Source of the DNA: Spirochaetia bacterium
GTDB taxonomy: Bacteria > Spirochaetota > Spirochaetia > Treponematales > Breznakiellaceae
Assembly: GCA_025997675.1 (NCBI GenBank)
Contig: BNUX01000004.1
Span: 1 to 64,000, forward strand
Length of the DNA: 64,000 nt
Direction of reading: 5' to 3'
The position numbers and the translations under genes are program-made. Below, one piece after another: positions 42,680-50,967 of this stretch (position 1 is its first letter; each line of letters begins with the position of its first letter). The notes below the pieces were generated by a model that saw only the letters and a list, made by a program, of their open reading frames with translations, was not told the origin of the DNA and did not search any database.

Positions 42680-43486
42680 ATGGATAACCGGCCCGTATTA
42701 TTTTTGGACTCCGGTGTCGGAGGTCTTCCCTACTGCTATCATTTTCACCGGGACAATCCCGGGGAGGCCCTGGTGTATCTTGCGGACCGGGAATATTTTC
42801 CCTACGGGTCCAGGGAGCGTCCCGCGCTTATCCGCCGCCTGACCGGTCTCCTGAACCATCTGCGCCGGGAATACAAGGCCAAGCTTGGGGTACTGGCCTG
42901 TAACACCGCTTCGGTTTCCGCCCTGCAATCGCTAAGGGATAGCTTCCCCGATTTGCCCCTGGTAGGGACCGTGCCGGCGGTTAAGCCTGCGGTGGAAACA
43001 AGCAAAAAGCGGCACATCGGGGTGCTGGGGACCGCCAGGACCATCCACGATCCCTATATTGCGGAACTGGCCGCCCGGTACGGCCCGGATTGCGCGCTTA
43101 CCGCCATTGCCGCCCCGGACCTGGTGGACTTTGTGGAACACCGCTATGCCGCCGCCGGTGCGGAGGAGCGTCTTCTGGCGGTGCTTCCCTACATTGAGGA
43201 ATTCCGCCGTGCCGGGGCGGATGCCATCGTGCTGGGGTGTACCCATTTTCTTTTCCTCCTGGATACCTTTAGGACTGCTGCGGGGGACATGAGCATCCAT
43301 GATTCCGTGGAAGGGGTTTCCCGCCGCGTGGAGGCTTTGCTGGATCAGGGGAACCTCCGGGCAGACCCGGAAGCCGGGGGCCGGACAGCCATCCTGCTGG
43401 TAACCGGAAGCGGCCCTTTGGAACCCTCCTGGCAGGAACGGGCTCTTGCCTTTGGTCCAAGCGCTATGGCAGGAATGTTGATATGA
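42680..43486 (+). CDS. murI: Glutamate racemase
   Basis: A 268-residue cofactor-independent racemase making D-glutamate for peptidoglycan. LDSGVGGLPYCY (about 10-21) holds the first catalytic Asp-Ser region, LACNTAS (about 73-79) the first catalytic Cys, and LGCTHFLFL (about 184-192) the second Cys and His. Length is normal. It overlaps rsgA by 4 bp. Confidence 0.93.
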   Translation: MDNRPVLFLDSGVGGLPYCYHFHRDNPGEALVYLADREYFPYGSRERPALIRRLTGLLNHLRREYKAKLGVLACNTASVSALQSLRDSFPDLPLVGTVPAVKPAVETSKKRHIGVLGTARTIHDPYIAELAARYGPDCALTAIAAPDLVDFVEHRYAAAGAEERLLAVLPYIEEFRRAGADAIVLGCTHFLFLLDTFRTAAGDMSIHDSVEGVSRRVEALLDQGNLRADPEAGGRTAILLVTGSGPLEPSWQERALAFGPSAMAGMLI

Positions 43487-44400
43487 TTGGACTGGTTATC
43501 CGGGGCTCCCGGAATATTTTTACCGTGAAGAGCGAAGGCGCCGAGTTTGAGTGCCGTATCAAAGGAAAGGTTCTTAAGGGGGTTGAGGGTTTCTACAATC
43601 CCCTGGCCCCCGGCGACCGGGTGGTTTTTGAGCCCGATACGGGGCTTATCCTGGGCCTTGAACCACGGAGGAACCTCCTTACCCGGTTTAACCAGAAGGG
43701 GCAGTCTCCCCAACTGCTGGCGGCCAATGTGGACATGATCCTCTGCGTTACCACCCCGGCTTCCCCTCCCTTCCGGCCCCGCTTCCTGGACCGAGCCTTA
43801 GTGCAGGGAGAAATCGCCGATATTCCCACGGCGATCATCTGCAACAAATATGACCTGTCTGATGATGATCCCGATGTGGAGGAGCGGCTGGAGGATTTTA
43901 GCCGCATCGGCTACAAGGTCCTGCGGGTGTCCGCGAAAACCGGGGAGGGGATGGAGCGCTTCCGCAAACTGGTGCGGAACCGACTCTCCGCGCTTCTGGG
44001 GCAAAGCGGGGTAGGGAAGTCCAGCCTTATCAACGCCCTGGTTCCGGGCCGGAATATCCGGGTGGGGACCATCAACGAAAAGTACGACCGGGGAAACCAT
44101 ACCACCACCATGTCCTTTTTGGAGGCGATCCCCGGATTGGGGGACGGCGGCACCTATATCATCGACACCCCGGGGATACGCCGCTTTGTACCCCACGGCA
44201 TCACCGGGGATGAACTCATCCACTACATGCGGGAATTCGCCCCCCTGGCGGGGAAATGTACCTACGGCCATTCCTGTTCCCATGTGACCGAGCCGGGCTG
44301 CAAGATAATGGAAGCCGTTAACGCGGGGGTGATCCACGAAGACCGGTACGAAAGTTTCCTCCGTATCCGGGACGAATTGCTGGAGCCCTCCAATGACTGA
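43483..44400 (+). CDS. rsgA: Ribosome small subunit-dependent GTPase A
   Basis: A 305-residue circularly permuted GTPase in 30S subunit maturation. N-terminal OB fold (about 1-80); then NKYDLSDDD (G4), SAKTGEGM (G5), GQSGVGKSSLINAL (G1, about 172-185), DTPGIRRF (G3) in permuted order. The C-terminal zinc site is CTYGHSCSHVTEPGCKI (about 263-279). The G4-G5-G1-G3 order is the hallmark of the family. It overlaps murI by 4 bp and mutS2 by 8 bp. Confidence 0.95.
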   Translation: MIGLVIRGSRNIFTVKSEGAEFECRIKGKVLKGVEGFYNPLAPGDRVVFEPDTGLILGLEPRRNLLTRFNQKGQSPQLLAANVDMILCVTTPASPPFRPRFLDRALVQGEIADIPTAIICNKYDLSDDDPDVEERLEDFSRIGYKVLRVSAKTGEGMERFRKLVRNRLSALLGQSGVGKSSLINALVPGRNIRVGTINEKYDRGNHTTTMSFLEAIPGLGDGGTYIIDTPGIRRFVPHGITGDELIHYMREFAPLAGKCTYGHSCSHVTEPGCKIMEAVNAGVIHEDRYESFLRIRDELLEPSND

Positions 44401-46759
44401 AAAGATTCTCCATCAATTGGAGTTTTCCGCCGTCCTTTCCCGTGCCGCCGATTGCTCCCTGAGCGAGGAGGCGGCCGCACAAATCCGCCTTAGCCGTCCC
44501 CAGACGGATCCCCTCACCGTGGCGGGCCGGAAAGCCCAGGTCCGGGCAGTGCTGGACCGTATCAATTCCGGTGACGAGGAGCCCCGTGGCACGCTGCCCA
44601 GCATAGGCATGATTCTCCCTAAGCTTAGCGTGGAGGGGGCCGGCCTTGAGTTGGAGGAAGCCTATGCCCTCGGGCTTTTTATCGAGCGGGGGGAGGGGAT
44701 GAAAGGGTGGCTGGCAAAGGGTCTTCCCCTTACCGGCTTGATTACCGGTATTCCCGACTGTACCGCCCTGTCACGGGAGGTATTCCGGGTGGTGGACCGG
44801 GATGGCAAGCTCCGGGACTTGCCGGAGTTCCGGGATATTAAGCGGCGCATCCGGTCCCTCACCCATGACCTGGAAAACGCCGGAGCCCGGTATACGGGGA
44901 ATGAGGACACCCGGCGTATGCTGCAATCCGGCGTGCCCTCCCAACGGGACGGCCGTATGGTTCTGGCGGTCAAGGCCAATTACCGGGGTCGTATCCGTGG
45001 CATAGTCCACGAGGTTTCCGCCACCGGCCAGACCGTCTTTGTGGAACCCGAGGATGTGGTGGAGAAAAACAACGAACTCCTCATTGAACAACGCCGGTTG
45101 GATGCGGAAATACGCCGGGTCCTCCGGGAACTGACCGCTAAAATAGCCGAAAACCGTGAGGCCCTGGAAGGCTTCTACCGGGGCATCCTGGAACTGGAAA
45201 TAATCCGTGCCAAAGCCCGGTACGCCAGGGAAACCCGGGGGGTATTTGCCCTTGACGGAAGCGGATTGACCCTGAAACAGGCCCGGCACCCCCTCCTGGG
45301 TTCCGCCGCAGTTCCCATAGACTTTGCTATGGACAACACCATCCGCACGGTCATCATCACCGGCCCGAACACCGGGGGTAAAACGGTGGCCCTCAAAACC
45401 GTGGGCATCTTTGTGCTGATGAACCAGTGCGGCCTTGCCCTGCCCGCCGCCGAGGGAACCACCCTGCCGGTCTTTGACGGGGTATACGCCGATATCGGTG
45501 ACGAGCAATCCCTGAGCCAGTCCCTATCAACCTTTTCCGCCCACATGACCAACATCGCCGCCATAAGCCGCGCCGCAAGTGAACGGTCCCTGGTATTGCT
45601 GGATGAACTTGGCTCCGGCACGGACCCTGAGGAGGGGAGCGCCATCGCCATGGCTATCATGGATTACCTTATCGAAAAAAAGGTCCGGCTCCTGGCCACC
45701 ACCCATCACGGCATCCTGAAAAATTACGGCTATACCCGTGAGGGGGTGGAAAACGCCTCGGTGGACTTCGACAGCCGGACCCTGTCCCCCACCTACCGCA
45801 TTGTCATGGGGCTTCCCGGTGAAAGCCGCGCCCTGGACATAGCCGCCCGGAACGGCCTGCCCGAGGCTATGGTCCGGGGCGCCCGAAACTACCTGGCGGA
45901 GGAACGGGCCGATGTTTCCGCCCTTATTGCGGGGCTTAAGGAAAAACACCGGGAACTTGCCGCTGCGGGTGAAGCCCGGCAGGAGGAAGAAACCCGGCTT
46001 CGGGAGGATAGGCGGGCGGCGGATTTAAAAACACTCCGGCTGCGGCAAAAGGAACAGGAGCTAAAATCCGGGGGCATGGGGAAGTTCCGGGAACTCCTCA
46101 GCGAAAGCCGGAAGACCCTGGAAAACCTGGTCCGGGAAGTAAAGGAGGGGGAGCTTTCCCGGGAAAAGACATTGAAGGTAAAGGACTTCCTCCGCACCCT
46201 GGAGGAAACGGTACAGGCCGAAGACGCCGCCCTCCTGGCAGAAGAAGCGGCCATTGCCGGTGAACACCGCCGGCTTGATACTCTCTACGGGAACGGGGGC
46301 CGCAGTATTCCTGTGGCGCGGGGTATGGAGGTTCTGGCCGGGGAATCGCGCCGCAGGGGAACCGTGCTCCGGGCCGCAAAAAAGGGCGCCTGGATAGTGG
46401 AAGTAGGCTCCCTAAAAATGACCTTCAACGAAGGTGACCTCATCCCGCTTCCGCCCTCCGCAGAACCAAGGAAACCTTCCATAGCCCCGGTTGATTTTGC
46501 AGAGGCGCCCCAGGCCAAGTTTGAGCTATCCCTTCTGGGCATGCGTTTAGAGGAAGCCCTATCCGCCCTGGAACGGCAGATGGACGCGGCGGTCCTGGCC
46601 GGGCTCCACGAATTTTCGGTGGTCCACGGCAAAGGGGACGGCATACTCCAAAAGGGAGTCCACGACTTCCTTAAAAAACAGCCGACGGTGGCGGATTACT
46701 ATTTCTCACGGCCGGAGCTGGGCGGGTTTGGGCGGACAGAGGTTATATTGCGCGGGTAA
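44393..46759 (+). CDS. mutS2: MutS2 DNA-binding ATPase with Smr domain
   Basis: A 788-residue MutS2. It lacks the mismatch-recognition domain of MutS and has the clamp/core (residues 1-300), the ABC-type ATPase with GPNTGGKTVALKTVG (about 324-338) and LDELGSGTDPEEG (about 403-415), a long charged coiled coil (about 500-620), and a C-terminal Smr domain (about 710-788, HGKGDGILQKGV). MutS2 suppresses recombination or rescues collided ribosomes in other bacteria. The usual LDLRG Smr entry motif reads LSLLG here. Confidence 0.95.
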   Translation: MTEKILHQLEFSAVLSRAADCSLSEEAAAQIRLSRPQTDPLTVAGRKAQVRAVLDRINSGDEEPRGTLPSIGMILPKLSVEGAGLELEEAYALGLFIERGEGMKGWLAKGLPLTGLITGIPDCTALSREVFRVVDRDGKLRDLPEFRDIKRRIRSLTHDLENAGARYTGNEDTRRMLQSGVPSQRDGRMVLAVKANYRGRIRGIVHEVSATGQTVFVEPEDVVEKNNELLIEQRRLDAEIRRVLRELTAKIAENREALEGFYRGILELEIIRAKARYARETRGVFALDGSGLTLKQARHPLLGSAAVPIDFAMDNTIRTVIITGPNTGGKTVALKTVGIFVLMNQCGLALPAAEGTTLPVFDGVYADIGDEQSLSQSLSTFSAHMTNIAAISRAASERSLVLLDELGSGTDPEEGSAIAMAIMDYLIEKKVRLLATTHHGILKNYGYTREGVENASVDFDSRTLSPTYRIVMGLPGESRALDIAARNGLPEAMVRGARNYLAEERADVSALIAGLKEKHRELAAAGEARQEEETRLREDRRAADLKTLRLRQKEQELKSGGMGKFRELLSESRKTLENLVREVKEGELSREKTLKVKDFLRTLEETVQAEDAALLAEEAAIAGEHRRLDTLYGNGGRSIPVARGMEVLAGESRRRGTVLRAAKKGAWIVEVGSLKMTFNEGDLIPLPPSAEPRKPSIAPVDFAEAPQAKFELSLLGMRLEEALSALERQMDAAVLAGLHEFSVVHGKGDGILQKGVHDFLKKQPTVADYYFSRPELGGFGRTEVILRG

Positions 46760-46833
46760 ATTTCCTCAAACACCATGATGGCATCAAGGCGGTCGTCTTT
46801 TGGACAGGTAAAATCACTATCTTGACGGCAAAC

Positions 46834-47165
46834 CTCCCGAATTTCCGGATAATTCTCCCGAATAGTTCGACAATTCTCCCAATTTTCTGGAAAAAACTCC
46901 CGAATTTCCAGATGATTCTCCGGAATTTCCGGATATTTCTCCCGAATTTCTGGATAAAACTCCCGATTTTTTGGGCAAAACTCCCGAATTTCTAGAAAAA
47001 ACTCCCGAGTTTTTAGACAAAACTCCCGAGTTTCTGGAAAAAACTCCCGAGTTTTTAGACAAAACTCCCGAATTTCTGGATAAAACTTCCGAGTTTTTAG
47101 GCAAAATTCCCGAGTTTCTGAATAAAACTCCCGAGTTTTTAGACAAAATTCCCGAGTTTTTTAAG
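46834..47165. repeat. 21-bp tandem repeat array 3 (15 units plus partial)
   Basis: Fifteen degenerate units of 21 bp begin at 46834 (CTCCCGAATTTCCGGATAATT type) and become more regular rightwards (CTCCCGAGTTTTTAGACAAAA type). Several unit joins contain the perfect inverted repeat AAAACTC-CC-GAGTTTT. The array lies after the mutS2 stop and abuts a nuclease remnant. Frames are open across it on both strands and are not thought to be genes. Confidence 0.93.
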
Positions 47166-47333
47166 TGGATTTTCGGGTTTCCTGTAACGAGCCCAGGAGG
47201 CTTTATGATGCTCGTATTCGGCGCGGACGGCTGGATCGGCGCTGAGCTCGTACAGGGTGTCAACCGCTTTGCGGATTTCAGGGTTCTTTTGGGCTATCAT
47301 GTCGTATTCCAGCCACCCCGGGTCTTGCCTATC
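47150..47333 (-). pseudogene. Remnant of a PD-(D/E)XK nuclease family transposase (Rpn-like), C-terminal part
   Basis: On the minus strand, a stretch reading DPGWLEYDMIAQKNPEIRKAV, then DTLYELSADPAVRAEYEHHKASWARYR matches the C-terminal helices of Rpn-like recombination nucleases. No upstream catalytic domain is present; the frame runs into IS debris on one side and into array 3 on the other. Confidence 0.6.
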
Positions 47334-47589
47334 GCTTGCGGACCGTTTTTTTAAGCGCCCCCTGCGCGTCTGGATGCACCTTGATAGCCGTTGAATCAAG
47401 CGCATATACCCACCGCATATAGATAACGTGCCAATTCCCGAATGATTTCGGCAGTGCCCGCCATTTACAGCCGTTTTCACAGCGGTAGATAAGGGCGTTG
47501 AGCAGGGTTCGATTCTCAATTTTGACATTCCCTCGCTGGGTGGGCAGTAGTGCCGCTATCCGCTGATATTGTTTTTCGCTGAGTTCCAT
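47329..47589 (-). pseudogene. IS5-family transposase remnant with internal deletion
   Basis: An 86-codon minus-strand frame. Residues 1-60 (MELSEKQYQRIAALLPTQRG..., CRWRALP-like CKWRALPKSFGNW) match the N-terminal DUF4096 part of IS5-group transposases. It then jumps to LDSTAIKVHPDAQGALKK, the beginning of the DDE catalytic domain, with the intervening part missing. No full element or terminal inverted repeats were identified. Confidence 0.75.
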
Positions 47590-47683
47590 CTCTCTTATTA
47601 TCTGCTTCCGGGTCTCTTTTCTTTAGTGTGAACACACCCTAATGAAGGTTTTATCCCTGAAATATCCTTTAACTGCTTCCATA

Positions 47684-48172
47684 CTAAAAATCCTCCAGCG
47701 GCGAGTCGGTATCCATCAATTCCGGCAGGGTATACACCAAAGTCCCGGTCTTCCGGACCCGCAGCTCCGCAAAGCCCTTGGTTACCAGGGTGTCCAGGAC
47801 CTTCTTCGCCTCATCCATGGAGACATTCGCTTCCAGGGCCAGTTCGCTGGCGGTAATGACCCCCTTGTTTTGCTTTGCCAGCCGCAGGATGGTCCGTTCC
47901 ACCGTCTCCTTTTCCCGGATAATGCGGGCTTCCCCGTCACCGACCGTGCGCCAGTTGTGCCCACCCCGGGAAAAAAGGGCGTTGCGGAGGTTTGCCTCCC
48001 TGACCTGGCCGGGGAGGGTGAAAAAGTCGAAGATGGACCCCACCATGCCGAGGCCGCCGGTGCACATCCAAAGGAGGCCCGTGGGGATCTTCCCCAGATA
48101 AAACCGGTGAAACCCCAAAGCGCCGCACCCGGAAAGGAGCCAGAGTAAATAGGCCGTTCCAACACTGTACAT
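47684..48172 (-). CDS. TM2-domain protein with C-terminal winged-helix-like region
   Basis: A 162-residue membrane protein. Start set at ATG 48172 (MYSVGTAYLLWLLS) with GGGGG 5 nt upstream; a TTG start at 48217 would add 15 residues. Two membrane helices form the TM2 domain (AYLLWLLSGCGALGFHRFYLG, then TGLLWMCTGGLGMVGSIFD). Residues about 95-145 (RLAKQNKGVITASELALEANVSMDEAKKVL) look like a winged helix. It ends the nitrogenase-like operon, 15 bp after the FapA-like gene. Confidence 0.8.
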   Translation of the reverse strand: MYSVGTAYLLWLLSGCGALGFHRFYLGKIPTGLLWMCTGGLGMVGSIFDFFTLPGQVREANLRNALFSRGGHNWRTVGDGEARIIREKETVERTILRLAKQNKGVITASELALEANVSMDEAKKVLDTLVTKGFAELRVRKTGTLVYTLPELMDTDSPLEDF

Positions 48173-48232
48173 AGCAACCCCCAAATTGATGGTAACAATA
48201 ATCAGGTTTTTTTCCAAGGCCCCTCTGGGGGA

Positions 48233-49630
48233 TTAAAGCGGTTCGCTGATTATCCTTCCGCCGAGCTTATCCAGCTTAACCCGTACATGTTTCAGCGGTT
48301 CAGAAACAAAGAGGGCGAACTCACAGATTTCAATAAGGGTTCCCGGGGCGATTTCCCCATCCACCTCCACCACGGCGTTTTCATCGGCGTTTATCCGCCC
48401 CATAAGGTCCCCTATCCGGGCGCTTGTTTTTTTCTGCTCCGTTTCAAGCCGGTGGAGAAGGTCCTCCAGCTTAGCCTGTTTTTCCGCGTCGGGGTTTGCC
48501 ATGATCTCCCGCAGTTTCGCCAGCTTCGCCGCCAGAAGGCGCAGGGCGGCGTTGTGCTTTTCCTTTTCATTTTGCAGGGTAAAATCAATGCCGCAGTGGA
48601 TATGGGTGGCCTTTCCCGCATCCTTCCCGATACCCCCGGCGGTGATCCCGTGGATAGCGTAGACCTCTCCACCCAGAATCATTCCCTTCTCCCCCATCTC
48701 CAGAGTGTGCATGGTAAAGATATTGGAATTGATGATCTCCGAATCGACGATCATGGTTTTCCGGCAAGCAACCTTGCAGTTTTGGATAAACTTAGTCCGG
48801 AGGAAGCCCCCGACCTTCAAATAAGCGCGGCCCCGGCCTACGATGCCGCCGCTTACATTCAGATCCCCCTTGGCAACCACTTCGGTTACATCAAGGGTCT
48901 GTTTTATGGTGACCGAGCCGCCGGAATAGAGCTTGAACCCGTCGGAAACGGCGCCGGTTATGGTAATGTCCCCGGGAAAAACAATGTTCCCCGTGGCATA
49001 CCCCACGGAGCCCTTTATCTCCAGGTCTTCCCGGACATTCAGGACCCGGTGATCATTTATCAACTGTCCGTTGATCTCCGCAATGATGTATTTTTCCGTA
49101 ACTCTGGTATGTTCACCCGCGGTAACCCCTTCAACCTGTTTCACCCCGAAGGGAATCACGGCGTCGTGAACGTTTTTCCCCTCCTGTCCCGGTACATGGG
49201 GGTGCTTTACGGCCAGGACCTGATCCTTATGAACAATGGTAAAGGGAGAAAAACTGCGATAATCGATCTGGTCGTTCCGTTTCTTATCCGCAACCGGTTT
49301 TTTTTCTCCCGCAAGATGGGGGTTTAGCTCAAAATATTCGATGATTTCCTTAACCGGCGGGCTCCCCGTGGCAATCAGGACGTTCTGTATGCGTATCCGG
49401 TCGAGATTACACCTCAAAGCGGTATCCCGGAGGGTGTCCCAGTGGATTCCATGTTTAATATTTAACAGTTCAAGCTGCGCCAGGAGATAATCGTTGGAAA
49501 TCGGGAGGCCGCTGCCCAGGGGGCCGTCTTGCGGGGGGATAAAATCGGCCCAGGCTTCAATATCATCCGGGGAAAAGCGGATGACTATTTTTCCATCATT
49601 TTTGTTGCCGACAATACTTGAACTATCCAT
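48233..49630 (-). CDS. FapA/DUF342-family protein
   Basis: A 465-residue protein of the FapA/DUF342 type. The N-terminal region (1-120) is followed by a beta-helix core (about 175-340: VREDLEIKGSVGYATGNIVF, then SDGFKLYSGGSVTIKQTLDV, VVAKGDLNVSGGIVGRG) and a coiled-coil C-terminal part (about 350-420). FapA-like proteins bear on envelope or chromosome-partition functions in other bacteria; the role here is unknown. It lies 44 bp downstream of the nitrogenase-like K gene. Confidence 0.85.
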   Translation of the reverse strand: MDSSSIVGNKNDGKIVIRFSPDDIEAWADFIPPQDGPLGSGLPISNDYLLAQLELLNIKHGIHWDTLRDTALRCNLDRIRIQNVLIATGSPPVKEIIEYFELNPHLAGEKKPVADKKRNDQIDYRSFSPFTIVHKDQVLAVKHPHVPGQEGKNVHDAVIPFGVKQVEGVTAGEHTRVTEKYIIAEINGQLINDHRVLNVREDLEIKGSVGYATGNIVFPGDITITGAVSDGFKLYSGGSVTIKQTLDVTEVVAKGDLNVSGGIVGRGRAYLKVGGFLRTKFIQNCKVACRKTMIVDSEIINSNIFTMHTLEMGEKGMILGGEVYAIHGITAGGIGKDAGKATHIHCGIDFTLQNEKEKHNAALRLLAAKLAKLREIMANPDAEKQAKLEDLLHRLETEQKKTSARIGDLMGRINADENAVVEVDGEIAPGTLIEICEFALFVSEPLKHVRVKLDKLGGRIISEPL

Positions 49631-49674
49631 GGGTCCCCTGTTTCAGTATCGGTATACGATTGAGGTTCTTGAGC

Positions 49675-50961
49675 TTACAAATTATTGTAGAGATCTTCCA
49701 CCAAAGTCAGGACGCCCCGGTACCCGATGTAGGTGCGGTTCAGTACCAGCCGGTCCGTAACGGGGAACGACATGACATGGCACTGGATATTCCGTTCCAG
49801 GGCGATCTCCTGTTCCAGGGAACTGCCCACCAGGAGGGTAATGTTGTCATATTCCCGGAGCTTCTGCATGATATTGTAGTGATCCGCTTCAAAAAAAACA
49901 TCCGGCGGCCGGGCATATTCAAGGGTGGTAAGCCGCTCTTTGATCCGCTGTCTGTCCGCCTCCCGAAAGGGATTATCCGTAACAATGGTAACTACCGGGG
50001 TAAAACTGTAGTCATTCGCCAGGAACCGGGTTATTCCAACGGCGGTGTTCGCATCCCCCACCACCGCAAATTGTTTCCAGCTTAAAAGGCCGATGATAGT
50101 TTCCATGAAGTTATACACATAGTCTTCCTCTTCTCTGATGACCCCTTCAACCAGGGCCGTATCCAGGCTGAGGAAGTCGGACACCATGCGCACCAGATTG
50201 GTGGTTTCCGTGGCCCCGATGGGCAGACCGGGAAAGCGCAGGGAAGGTACGCCGAATTTTTCTTCATACTGTTCCGCAACGCCCTTGAGCAGCCAGGGAT
50301 TGATGATCACATTCAGCGCCGCCGCAGAGGACCGCCGGATAGTATCAATCCCCTGGTTCTCCGTAAAAAAGGTGTTTACCCGGAGCCCCAGTCTGCGGAA
50401 AATCCGGGTAAGCTCCTCCAGGGAGCCCTGCCAGTAGGGATCGTGGTAGGGGATTATCCCCATGATATTGACGAGGTCCGGTTCCCGTTTCAGCCCCTGC
50501 TCAACAATCGTGTCGATAAAAGTCTGATAGGCGGTTTCGTAGCCCAGGAGGCTGTCCCCGGCAAAGCCCGGGGTGGTGATGGGGTACACCGGAATCCCCC
50601 GCCGGGTATATTCCCGGGTAATGCTTACAATGTCATCGCCGATGATACCGGCGGTACAGCCGGTGAGCACAAAGTAGGCGTCGGCGTCGATGATCTCCAG
50701 GGCGCCGTCAATCTCGGCCCGCAGTTTTTCTGCGCCCCCGAAAACGACCTCCCGTTCCAGCATATTCGTGCAGGGTGTGGAAACCCCCGAAAGGAAATGG
50801 GGGGTACGGTGTCCCGCCTGACCGGCCTCTCCTGCGGTGGTTTGCATGCAGCACCCCGGGCCGGAATGATAAATGGGACACACCCTATGGACCGCGCAGA
50901 GCACATTGTTTATGCCCCCTAAAACACAGCTTCCCCGGGGACTTTCTGTTACCGCCGACAT
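49675..50961 (-). CDS. Nitrogenase-like component 1, beta-type subunit (NifK/NifN-like)
   Basis: A 428-residue protein of the nitrogenase component 1 superfamily. It begins SCVLGG with Cys 12, then GPGC (Cys 37) and TGCTAGIIGDD (Cys 102). The 25-residue spacing of the first two equals that of NifK Cys 70/95, so all three beta-side P-cluster ligands are kept. It is shorter than NifK (about 520) and lacks the N-terminal extension. A GAGGAG site overlapping the alpha-subunit stop codon precedes its start. It probably forms a heterodimer with the upstream product. Confidence 0.85.
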   Translation of the reverse strand: MSAVTESPRGSCVLGGINNVLCAVHRVCPIYHSGPGCCMQTTAGEAGQAGHRTPHFLSGVSTPCTNMLEREVVFGGAEKLRAEIDGALEIIDADAYFVLTGCTAGIIGDDIVSITREYTRRGIPVYPITTPGFAGDSLLGYETAYQTFIDTIVEQGLKREPDLVNIMGIIPYHDPYWQGSLEELTRIFRRLGLRVNTFFTENQGIDTIRRSSAAALNVIINPWLLKGVAEQYEEKFGVPSLRFPGLPIGATETTNLVRMVSDFLSLDTALVEGVIREEEDYVYNFMETIIGLLSWKQFAVVGDANTAVGITRFLANDYSFTPVVTIVTDNPFREADRQRIKERLTTLEYARPPDVFFEADHYNIMQKLREYDNITLLVGSSLEQEIALERNIQCHVMSFPVTDRLVLNRTYIGYRGVLTLVEDLYNNL

Positions 50962-50967
50962 GGATAC

